From Melastoma dodecandrum (taxonomy: Eukaryota; Streptophyta; Magnoliopsida; Myrtales; Melastomataceae): a stretch of DNA of 64,000 bases. Shown here piece by piece: positions 1 to 10,569 of the stretch. A program made the translations under genes and the position numbers. Each line of letters begins with the position of its first letter. The stretch's first letter is position 1. Where the stretch lies: positions 1,550,001 through 1,614,000 of the forward strand of contig JARUPY010000387.1 of NCBI GenBank assembly GCA_029817715.1, written 5' to 3'. The notes beneath the pieces are model-generated. The model searched no databases and was not told the origin of the DNA. It saw only the letters and a list, made by a program, of their open reading frames with translations.

Positions 1-1480
1 ATGTTCTTCACAAAAACGGTTAAAAACACCCGAAATAAACTCTCCCCATCTATCGGTTCTCAACGCCCGAATTACATAAACACTCTCTCGACCAAAGCCT
101 TAAAATTCTTAAAAACATCAAAATACTCAGATTTTTCTTTCAAGAAATAAACCCAAGTCTTCCGGCTAAAATCGTCAATGAAAAGTAAAAAATAATTACT
201 TTTACCATAAGATGACGGCTTGATCGGTCCACAAACATCGGCATGAATTAATTCGAATGGTTTCGTCGCCCTTGACGTTGCTTCTTTCGGAAAGCTTTTC
301 CTTGCGCGTTTGTCGAGAAGACACACTTCACAGAATTGATCTGGATGATCGATCAAAGGCATCCCCTTCACCATCTTCTTTTCGGACATCATTTTTTGGC
401 CACCAAAACTGAGATGTCCCATCCTCATATGCCAACACCACGCTGGATCCTTCACACACACTTGGATGCAATTCGGCTCTTCGATTTGTATAGAGAGCGA
501 AAACGTCCTATTATTTGACATCGTCAACTTCGCAATCAAGTTTGTGCTCCCGTCCCGTAGTCAAAGATTACGATCCTTCATCAGAATCTTGTAGCCTTTT
601 TCCATGAGTTGCCCCAAACTCAAAATATTACTCTTCAATCTAGGGACGTAAGACACATCGGAAATAAAATTATGAGTACCATTCTTCAACCGAATCAAAA
701 TGGTACATTTGCCTTCAATTTGAATTTTTGAAGCATCTCCAAACGTGACACTCCCGGTTGTCCTTTTTTCCAGCTCCAAAAATTTTGATTTGTCACCACA
801 CATGTGGTTACTCGCACCGTTGTCGAGATACCATTGGCTTCCTTCTCCATCAATGTCTTGGTTGAGCGCTAACAACAACGTCGACTCTTCCGCTTCTTTC
901 TCCTCGACCAGATTGACTTCTTTTTTTGCGTCCTCCGCGTACCAACAATTACGTCTCGTATCCATCTCTTCCTCATCCTCGTCCGCATTCTCTTTCTCTT
1001 CCGCTTCCACGGCCTCTCAGATTTTCTCGAGGCTTTTCATCATTCGTTTTCTCGATTTCTTGATTTCTGCCGCGACCTCGACCGCCACCACGAGAATAAC
1101 AACGGCCTCGACCGCGACCGCTATTGCGACCTCGGTGAAATGCGTTCCCTTTTCGCCAAACGAATGCTTGACTTAAAGGGCTTGCTCCAATGACTCTTTC
1201 TTGTGCTTGTTCATCCGTTCCTCATGCACCTGTAGCGATCCATTTAATTCATCAACGGACAGATTCTCCAAATCTCTTTTCTCCTCGATTGCAACCACAA
1301 CATGATCAAATCTCTGATGTAGAAAGCGTAATTTTCTCGATCACTCGAACGTCTTCTATACTTTCACCGTTTCTATTCATTTGGTTGACGATGGGCAAGA
1401 CCCGCATTAACCTGATTTTGATGATGAACATAAGCAGCGCGTTACTGATGGTCAGCAGTAATGTTTCATGAGTTACGTAC
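1..1480 (-). mobile_element. Degenerate Copia gag-protease-integrase fragment
   Basis: Read on the minus strand, the order is a gag tail (about 1400-1190, NQMNRNGE-like), an acidic gag-protease linker and the aspartic protease region with DNGASNHM (561-1010). Then comes the GAG pre-integrase motif WHMRMGHLS and the start of the integrase core with HADVCGP and FIDDFSRKTWVYF (72-539). The order gag-protease-integrase is typical of Ty1/Copia elements. The frame is broken between 539 and 561, again before 72, and in the gag part, so the copy is dead. It runs off the left edge of the window, where a frameshifted continuation of the integrase can still be read. No LTR in the matching orientation is seen on its right side. 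Confidence 0.85.
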
Positions 1481-1539
1481 TTGGCCCTAGTGATGAGCTT
1501 GAGCAATGTGTTGCTGAATCACAGCTGGTAACCGTTATA

Positions 1540-3381
1540 TGTTACAGTGAGTTGTTGCTGTGATATTACGAACATATATTGAAAATATGGAAACAAATTT
1601 TCAATACCCACATTTTATTTTGGGTTATCTCAAAACATTCGTCTGAGTGTCCAAATTCATTTAAATGCGGCTTAATGATCTCATTATAAAGATTTAGGCA
1701 ACTAAATACTATGAGATTATCTTTCCAAGTTTATTTGTAGAAACAAAATATGTTTCTAATATCCCGCAGCAATGTTACGTTGGAACAGGATGAAATATCT
1801 AATCAAATATTTTTGATTAATTATAATCGATCAGATGAGATTATGATCAGATCATAAATATTAGAAATAAATTATTTGATTAAGAGAAGAGAGGAAAGTT
1901 ACCGTTGGTACTTACTCTTCATAGCACAGCAATCGGGTGAGCAGACCGTTGCTAAGTCTTGACTGCCAATTTTGGTATCAAATCTCGAAGATTGCCTGGA
2001 CGTTTTCTATGCTTCCTTCTCCATTATAATCATATCAAAGACGACAGATCTAAGCGCCTTTGTGCGTCTGAGTGGTCTAAGTGAGCTTTGTGCATCGACG
2101 GAGAGCGGAAGGTGCTAAGTGTCTCCTGGTTCTTTCTCTTGCAAGCTGCGTGTGAGAGTGTCAGGGGGCTGAGGTCAGATCCTTTGATCGTCGTGAGAGG
2201 GACTAGGTGTCCTCGGTGTGTTTAACGAGCGGCTGGCGAATCGTCTAAGGGAAGCTAAGTGAATACATGTGCTGAATTCAGTAACCAGTTGCTAACCCAT
2301 CGGCAAGAAGCCGTTCTTGTCGTGTCTCTTCGCAGGGAAGTCTCGAACCTACAGAGTTTGAGCAGTTAGACACGCACTTGCGGGTGCGCGCCAGAAGTCT
2401 CGTGCCTGCAGGGTAGAGCAGGAGGTGGGAACGCCGCCGGAGTGGAAAGAGGTCCTCCCGAGCACAGGGGTGCTGTGCAGAAGTCTCGAACTCCTGGGGA
2501 CGGATAGTAGAGCAGGTTGCGTGGAAGCCGCCGGAGTAGAAAATTCCACCCTAGGCACTGGGTGTGCAGTGCAGTGAGTCACGGCTGTGGTAACCGTGCA
2601 CGTCCGAACTGAGTGTAGGACGTATACCCTTTCTTAGTGGTCTTTGTGGTTATCTTTGTGGTTCTTCTCTTTGTGGTCTTTGTGGTGATCTGTGTGATCA
2701 ACTTCGTGGTTGTCTCTTAAGCAAGTACAGGCTCATCTCCAGGAGAGACAAGATCTGTGTGGAAATCCTCTGCTGAACGACAAGAGTGCTGAAGCAATCC
2801 TCTACTGTGAAACAGAAACGAGCTGCTCTCTGAGAAGTCTTTCTGTCACTGTAAGGATTATTATCTGAGGATTTAATCTCTAACATAACGTTGTCTGTGT
2901 GCTTTGATAGACAGGCTTACATCTGAGCAACAACGTTCTGTGTGGAATCCATTGAGCTACCAACTGCTGAGGAAAAGCATCATTCTGCTGGAAACGAGAA
3001 GACGTCCACTGTGTGAGGAGCTGACCGTTGCCAGGAGTGATCATCAATTGTACGGGATTCTAAATCTCACTTTGTGAGAACCAAACGCCTAGTGCAAGGG
3101 CTCTTTGCACCCATTATATTATATAGTGGAATCACCTTGTTGGTGGAAAGTGGACGTAGGTCGATTAAGACCGAACCACTATAAATCACTGTGTCCATTA
3201 CGATCGCGCAACACTCGTACGAAAACCTACTCGACAAAATCGTAACGGTGTCAGCGAAGCAGTTCTCATTCTGAGAAACGCTCTGCTGAGTTACAGTAAG
3301 CTTCCGCTTACACTGAGAAAAGGGCGAAAAAGTTATAAATATTAATTCACCCCCCTCTCAGTGTTCCTGAACGATCCAACA
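1540..3381 (+). mobile_element. Copia-type LTR-like sequence (approximate bounds)
   Basis: The right end resembles the 3' end of large plant Copia LTRs. It has a TATA-like ATTATATTATATAG near 3112, a block around 3130-3195 ending in GAACCACTATAAATC, and the closing TTCACCCCCCTCTCAGTG near 3346, ending in CA at about 3381. No primer-binding site follows, so this is either a solo or a 3' LTR. I could not find the left end or a target duplication. Its orientation is opposite to the Copia fragment at 1-1480, so the two are probably separate insertions. Identification rests on remembered family appearance, not on alignment. Confidence 0.45.
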
Positions 3382-4703
3382 GGACGTAACTCGGGGCATG
3401 TGATATCATCCTTAAGCGTCCGCCGGCGAATCCGTCTTCCTTTGGAATGATTATAACTTAGAAAGACAGCGTCGAAAAACTAATTTATTCAACAAAGGAA
3501 AAAGCGCGAGACATCCAAACATGTAAAAAATGACACAGATTTGCGGCCGTTGTGTTCAGGATAAATGAGCCGACGGGAAAGGAATCGTACGGACTGTTAG
3601 CCGAAGTATCTAAATCATGGCATAGCACCCGGAAGTCCAGATCAGCAACAGCTTCCAGGTGAATATCTTGCGAATAAACCCCCGTATGAGCTGTTCGGGT
3701 GTCCTAACCTCTGCAGATGATAAGAGTTTGTGCCGTTGAAGCGAGTATACCTTGCGAATAAACTTAGCTTAGGTTGCCGCGATACAGACCAAAACCATTA
3801 TCTTCTCCATGTCCACAATCGATGCCCCTCTTTTCTTGCATTGCGTACAATACTATGCACATATCGGTTTCTACCTCTTGCTTCCACGTCGTTGATCTTA
3901 TTTGATAAATGCGCTCGGCCGGATCTTTTAGAAATTCACTACAACATAAATTTGATAAGTTGCGACACGTTCAAAACGTTGAAGTGTGCAGAACCAAGTC
4001 CCACGTCGAAATTTTTGGAGCTTACAAGCTATTATATAAGTCTAAGCGGTCCACTCCCTTTACAGCCAATTAGTTTTAGATTGGAACCCTTGTTTACACA
4101 GTAGTCGAAATAGGTAGTGTACAGCTCTATAGAAACCTAGCAATTCCCGACGTGTTCAGTACGCTCGCTAGGCTTGGGGATCGTTTGTTAAAATTAACGT
4201 ACAAAGAAAATTCCTATCACCAAATTAACCAAAAACGTCCTAAATAATTTGAACTTCATATATAATTTTGCCAATGTTGATGTTAATCACAAAATCGATG
4301 CTTCTCAAGAATTAAACTACATCGTCATCACATAAAGGCATTTATTGCAGTGAAAGTTAGGCCATTTTGCCGCCCTCCTTTAAGCTCCATCTCGTCTGGT
4401 GCGCCATTCTCGAATAACCGCCTGCTTGCGCTCTCTTGTTGCTGAGTTACTGTGCAATGTTTCTTCATTCCTTTTCTCCAAGAAATTTCGTCTGCCAAAA
4501 TGCCAACACGTATTTGGCTGTACGAATTGCGGTGTTGCCTCGTGTGCAACTGCCAGCTTCAGCTTCGACCTCCAATGAGCGGATGGACTTCAGTTTATTA
4601 CCTACTCATGCTCAACCCGAGAACATTCATTTCTTACTCAAGCAAGCTATCCTTCAGAGCTTCTGATAGGACAGCAATACTAATACGTAATGACCATCGC
4701 TAA
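3382..4703. other. Intergenic, no recognisable gene
   Basis: Open frames here (for example 3730-4104 +) have no recognisable motif, signal peptide or splice context. The stretch from 4350 to 4703 lies downstream of the dirigent gene and probably contains its 3' UTR. Nothing else is supported. Confidence 0.5.
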
Positions 4704-5282
<579 letters not shown>

Positions 5283-5320
5283 CTAGTCCTAGCGATGCAT
5301 ATTCCTCATTAGTGAATAAG

Positions 5321-5332
5321 CTTTTATATAGG
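5321..5332 (-). promoter_or_regulatory. TATA box of the dirigent gene
   Basis: The minus strand reads CCTATATAAAAG. A start about 30 bases downstream would fall near 5290, leaving a leader of about 40 bases to the ATG at 5249. Confidence 0.7.
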
Positions 5333-6293
5333 AAAGGGAGAACAATTCCCTAGTGCCGTGTACACCGAGATTGTCTGAATTACGGGGGATGCTACTATCT
5401 AATTCTTAGATCAGCATTGGGGATCAACAATAAGATAAATAATAACAAGGCATTGTTATGCGAGCCACGTAGAGAAGGGCAGATGATTTAAAAGACACGG
5501 AGGGAATTTCATTCTCTTACCGTCACCATGCACCCAACAAACACCTTTCACTTCATGTTTCTACATGATGGAATTCTTAGTCACCAAGTACCAGTGGTTG
5601 GTTCGTGCCAGCAGCTATGATTGCGATATGAATCCAGTTAGTTGTCCTAAACACCAACGCAATGCAATCTTTAATGATACATTTAGTTGCAGTGGAAAGA
5701 AACATTTTTCATTGGAAGACATCCAAGCAGAACATCGACATCCCTCATGACCTTTTCTATATGCTTCAACATGTAACATCATCTATTATTATTCCACATA
5801 ATTTGAAGCAAGAGAAACTTCATGATGTTCGACGTTAGATCGAATGGATATGCATGAACTTGTACTTGCTGTTTTAGTTTCAAGTGTAAGTTAATGCGTA
5901 GGTTATTCGAATGAACCAAAACTAATGTGATCGAAATTGGGCCAGTAAGAAAGGGAGGAGGAGGAGGAGGAAGAAGATTGGGAATGGATTACCGGGCCAG
6001 GCAGGAAGGAGTGATTCAGTTGAAATGGATCGTGTTGGATTTGGGTTTTAGGACATGCATGATTGACCCAAACCTCGTCCCTTGTCCGTGATTTGTCCGT
6101 CTCCTCCTCGACGAGTCCGTCCGTCCCCCATTTCCTTGCCCCATTTGTTGTTGTCGTTGCCGTCGTCGTCGTCTGTGAGTTTGTTCCCTCCCAAGCTCCA
6201 CCCACCAACTTCCCACGTCTTCTCCTCTCAGGATTTTAGCAGAGGGAAGAGAAAGGAAGGAACTTTAGCTCAGATCCCACCACCGTCGTCGAC
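5333..6293. other. Divergent intergenic region and 6PGD leader
   Basis: This holds the dirigent upstream sequence and, from roughly 6080, the CT- and GTC-rich leader of the 6PGD gene (CGTCGTCGTCGTC near 6155). No TATA box facing the plus strand was found. The open frames across the leader are low-complexity. Confidence 0.5.
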
Positions 6294-7799
6294 ATGGAAG
6301 CCGCCACCCTCTCCCGGATAGGTTTGGTCGGACTGGCAGTGATGGGTCAGAACCTCGCCCTCAACATCGCCGAGAAGGGCTTCCCCATCTCCGTCTACAA
6401 CCGCTCCCCTTCGAAGACCGACGACACCCTCCGTCGTGCCCAAACCGAGACCCCCTCCCCACTCCCCCTAACCCCCACCTACTCCCCCAAGGACTTCGTC
6501 CTCTCCCTCTCCCCACCTCGCTCCGTCATCATCCTCGTCAAGGCCGGCGACGCAGTCGACTCCACCCTCTCTTCCCTCCTCCCCCTCCTCTCCCCCGGTG
6601 ATGCTGTCATCGATGGCGGCAACGAGTGGTACCTCAACACCGAGCGCCGTATCTCCCAGGCCGCCCAGCACGGGATCCTTTACCTTGGGATGGGCGTCTC
6701 CGGTGGAGAGGAGGGCGCTCGCCACGGCCCCTCGCTCATGCCCGGCGGTTCCCGCCAGGCTTACGATAACGTTAGGGATGTTCTGTTCAAGATCGCGGCG
6801 CAGGTCGATGACGGGCCGTGCGTCACTTATATCGGTGAGGGGGGTTCCGGGAATTTCGTTAAGATGGTCCATAACGGGATCGAGTATGGGGACATGCAGC
6901 TTATCTCGGAGGCCTACGATGTCTTGAAGCATGTCGGGGGGCTGTCAAATGAAGAACTTGCCGCGATTTTCAATGAGTGGAATAGGGGCGAGCTCGAGAG
7001 CTTCTTGATTGAGATCACCGCTGATATTTTCAAGGTCAGGGATGAGTTGGGGAATGATGGGGGTTATTTGGTGGATAAGATTCTTGATAAGACGGGGATG
7101 AAGGGCACCGGGAAGTGGACCGTGCAGCAGGCAGCAGAGCTCTCTGTGGCTGCCCCAACAATTGCCGCGTCACTTGACTGTCGGTACCTGAGTGGGTTGA
7201 AGGAAGAGAGGGAGCGCGCGAGTGCCACCCTCCAGGAGGCTGGGTTGAAGGATGACGAGGTCATCGCCCGTGTTCGTGGCACGGTGGATCGGAAGAGGCT
7301 GATCGACGATGTCAGGCAGGCACTGTATGCGTCGAAGATTTGCAGCTATGCGCAGGGGATGAACCTGCTCCGAGCGAAGAGCATTGAGCAAGGTTGGAAC
7401 CTGAATTTAGGCGAATTGGCGAGGATTTGGAAGGGAGGGTGCATTATACGGGCCGTGTTCTTGGATAGGATCAAGAAGGCGTACCAGAGGAACCCTGATT
7501 TAGCGAGCTTGGTCGTGGACCCCGAGTTTGCTCTGGAGATGGTCCAGAGGCAGGCCGCTTGGAGAAGGGTCGTGGGGCTGGCTATATCGGCAGGAATTAG
7601 CACCCCTGGAATGTGTGCCAGCCTTGCCTACTTTGATACTTACAGGCGTTCGAGGCTGCCTGCAAATCTGGTGCAGGCACAGAGGGACTTGTTTGGTGCC
7701 CACACGTACGAGAGGACCGATATCCCTGGATCTTTCCACACAGAGTGGACGAAGCTTGCTCGGAAGGGACAGGTTGGTGCCGGTGCTTCCCTAAACTGA
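6294..7799 (+). CDS. PGD: 6-phosphogluconate dehydrogenase (decarboxylating)
   Basis: It oxidises 6-phosphogluconate to ribulose-5-phosphate and CO2, making NADPH in the oxidative pentose phosphate pathway. The single exon gives 501 residues; the family is about 480-500. The Rossmann motif GLAVMGQNLALN is at 13-24, NRSPSKTD at 36-43 and DGGNEWYLNTERR at 107-119. The GVSGGEEGARHGPSLMPGG loop is at 134-152. Catalytic Lys190 and Glu197 lie in FVKMVHNGIEYGD (188-200), with the spacing of the sheep enzyme (Lys183, Glu190). The C-terminal helical domain has GTGKWTVQQAAE (271-282), LARIWKGGCIIRA (375-387) and FGAHTYERTD (467-476). There is no transit peptide, and the C-terminus (ASLN) is not a PTS1, so a cytosolic form is likely. 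The 5' half uses G/C in third positions far more than the 3' half. Confidence 0.97.
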   Translation: MEAATLSRIGLVGLAVMGQNLALNIAEKGFPISVYNRSPSKTDDTLRRAQTETPSPLPLTPTYSPKDFVLSLSPPRSVIILVKAGDAVDSTLSSLLPLLSPGDAVIDGGNEWYLNTERRISQAAQHGILYLGMGVSGGEEGARHGPSLMPGGSRQAYDNVRDVLFKIAAQVDDGPCVTYIGEGGSGNFVKMVHNGIEYGDMQLISEAYDVLKHVGGLSNEELAAIFNEWNRGELESFLIEITADIFKVRDELGNDGGYLVDKILDKTGMKGTGKWTVQQAAELSVAAPTIAASLDCRYLSGLKEERERASATLQEAGLKDDEVIARVRGTVDRKRLIDDVRQALYASKICSYAQGMNLLRAKSIEQGWNLNLGELARIWKGGCIIRAVFLDRIKKAYQRNPDLASLVVDPEFALEMVQRQAAWRRVVGLAISAGISTPGMCASLAYFDTYRRSRLPANLVQAQRDLFGAHTYERTDIPGSFHTEWTKLARKGQVGAGASLN

Positions 7800-8865
7800 G
7801 ATTACTGTGCGAAATTTGCTTGATTTGTCAAATGAATGCTTTCCTTGGACCAACGACGTGGCATTGGTAATTGTTCATTTGAAACTGATTTTGGAAGTGA
7901 CATTGGATGAATTTTCTCCCTGTTTGGATTGCTGGTTGGCCATCATTTTAACTACTTCTGTTATAGTGAATAAGAAATGCCAGGCTCCACAGCGATGCAG
8001 CCTCTTTTTCAGTCCAATCGGTTTACTACTCACGAGTTTCAGTTTCACGTCCTGCATGAGTCATATGCTCGAGCTTTATGCATCAGTTTATGAGTGACAA
8101 ATATTAATTTGCCTAAAGAGAGCATGCTTCCTTTTTCGGCAAAAAGGATGGAGTAATTTGTCTATGTCTACATATTTGTTAGCTCTGTGGTCTTTTTCCG
8201 CTGTTATAGTAGACTGACTCTCGTTTAGATAAGCTGAATTGGTTGCTTGAATTGCAAATCGGCTATTTTGGTCTGAGAACTGCAAAGGGTGGAAAACACT
8301 GCTGCTTTGGACCAAAATTCTACTTTGACGACATTAGAAATTAGAATGGAAACCATCCATTCTTGGTATTGATTGGATATTTACCGGATGGGAAGCATTA
8401 GGAGCTCCTTGCTTCGTTGTGGATCTGGGTAAAAATGACGGAAATGGGTCCTCATAGACATATTCTTAGGGCGTACCCAGGCTCTGCTTGTTGCGCGTAG
8501 CGTGCCATATCAAATGTTCATCCAGGTCATTGTTAATGATTTTTCTAGTTAGCAATTCACCCGGGTAGCTCTGAGGGACTGCCAGCTCTCAGATGCTTCT
8601 ATTCTTTTTTACTTTGCTTTCTTATGTAAGCCTGGTTCAAATCTATGCTGTTGCTCGCACAGACTATCTTCCCACCTTCAAGTTAGCATCAGAAAGCCGC
8701 AACAGGCTGCCGTGGTTGATGGGCCGATGTATTACACAAGGCATCCTCATCCTACCTAACGCTGGATATAAACTATTTATTGAGTCGTTTTCAGTTACAT
8801 GGGACTGTGCGTGCAAGGTTGCGTCATGCTCTGCTAGAAGAGTTTAAACAAAGTGGAATAATCTC
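7800..8865. other. 6PGD 3' flank and intergenic sequence
   Basis: The first few hundred bases should be 6PGD 3' UTR. The rest holds no recognisable gene; the short frames lack motifs. Confidence 0.5.
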
Positions 8866-9717
8866 TCAGATTTCAAGTACGAGTTGAGTTCTTGTGACGA
8901 TTGCGTAAGGCATCTGGCTATCTGCAACCCTGATGCTTTCAAGCATCTCCTCGTCCCCTGTCCCACTTTTCATTGCCTGAGCCTTCCCCAACTTGCAGAT
9001 TCTGATAAGCAGCCTGCCCAGAAAGCAGGACATGAACAAGAACAACCCGACTAATCCAATCGCAGCGCCGATCATCCAGGGCCTGTGCTGCTGCATGCCC
9101 CTTGTCTTTGTCGGAAACACAATCGCGAACTTGCCTTAATCTCCCGATTGGCATGTGTTCAGGTGGATAACATCGCTCAGTGACGTCGTCCTGTCGCGGC
9201 CGAATAACAGGCATTTTCCTCCACGGGTTGATCTAGTAATACAAGAAATTCCTGTATTTGGGAACCGGACGATTATATGATCCCCTCCCGTGTCGAGGTC
9301 CACTGGCACAGGTGCCACTGGAGTTAATGTCCGAAGCATCGTCCCACGACAGAATTTGCCAGGGAGTAACCATGTAACCGGCTAGCAAAGTACCAGTTCG
9401 ACCAATTCCCCAGGTCGTGATGGACAATGAGCAACCTCTTCACGTGGGGCACTGTTACCATTCTCGGTGGAATGCTAAAGCTACTTATGCGTCCTGCTCC
9501 GTAGTCGCACTGCCGAGACTTTCATTCCCGAAATGTTTGCCGGCAGAAATGCCTGGTTCAAGGCGCCAGTATGAGGATGGAGCTGTACGAGAGTCTTGTA
9601 AGCGGAGTCCTCTGCGAGTGCATCCAAGGAACCACCCGGAACGAACCCCGAGCTGGAGCCAGCGTACAAGCGAGAGACAAAAGCAGCGAGAAACATATTC
9701 AAGAGAAACAATCGCAT
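8866..9717 (-). pseudogene. Broken gene for a secretory single-pass membrane protein of unknown function
   Basis: Pieces of one protein can be read in order on the minus strand, in changing frames. First is a signal peptide and the conserved-looking block PHTGALNQAFLPANISGMKVSAVRLRS (9481-9717). Then come a SFSIPPRM...VKRLLIVHHDLGNWSNWYF piece (about 9480-9390), GYMVTP (about 9385) and VDLDTGGDHIIVRFPN through NTCQSGD (9136-9339). After an in-frame TAA at 9136-9138 the same frame goes on as GKFAIVFPTK, a transmembrane helix (MIGAAIGLVGLFLFMSCFLG) and a cytosolic tail to 8866. At least three frame changes plus one stop are needed. The pattern matches a plant family of uncharacterised membrane proteins that I know only by its ANxSGMKVSAVRLRS-type motif; I cannot name a gene. 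Introns cannot explain it because the breaks lack GT-AG borders. Confidence 0.72.
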
Positions 9718-10569
9718 GTTGGGTGATTCTTTCGGGGATAACAGAGCGAATCATGATCGCAACCCTTCTGTAATGTGGAGGTGAAGGAAAATCGCGACTT
9801 TCTCAGAAGCAAATCTTGAGCAACGTATTGAATGATAAGATGATATTTGTGAAGGAACCAAGCGTGCACTCTGGAAATGATGAGACGGGAATATGTACTG
9901 GGGGCGGGTATCCATATAATGCCTAGAAAATTAACTGAAATTCAAGTTCTACATTCGACATTCGACCCATTTGTGTATTTAGAGAATGCGGCGACTTCCA
10001 ACTGGGGAATTTTGGCCCGCGTAAAAATGTTGGCGACATTCCTCGCATATGAAGGATTCATGGATGAAATCAAAAATGGCAGTTTTAGCATTCTCGTCTA
10101 AAAAACGAATCGCAGCCAGCACTTCCACCGTCCCGGCGAGCAACCTTTAAATAAAAAAATTTTCAAAGGCAGACATCTCTTCTTCATCCCATTGATATGT
10201 GCTTTTAGGCATATCTGGGCAGACTTTGGACAACAAAGTGGAAGTCTTCAGAATTTTGGGCCCCAGTTTCATCTTTTGCGTTGAGAAAAGGTAACGCAGA
10301 CGAGTGCGGCACCAACGTTCACATAATGTAATGTCGGAAAAACTGTTCCTGAACTCGCGCTGATTGCTACCTTTTGTGATTGCGCGATAAACATACAATC
10401 TGTCATTTCAAAAAGGAAGCATGGCTTCATCTTCCCCTTCAAGGGACACAGACCAAAACAGGGACTAACGAAAGCACTCACTACCATTCCTAATACATCC
10501 TCATTTACAACCGAAGCGGCATCCCCCTGGTATTAACTACCGTTGAGGAGATAAGGGGCAGAAATCCTC
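9718..10569. other. Intergenic, no recognisable gene
   Basis: No coding motif or RNA gene is recognised. The right part is the likely 3' UTR of the BTB gene. Confidence 0.5.

Noticed and set aside
3730..4104. Plus-strand 124-residue frame
   Set aside because: No recognisable domain, codon pattern or splice partners; probably chance.
6468..6932. Minus-strand open frame inside 6PGD
   Set aside because: It is the antisense shadow of a GC-rich coding region, with Asp/Gly-rich low-complexity sequence.
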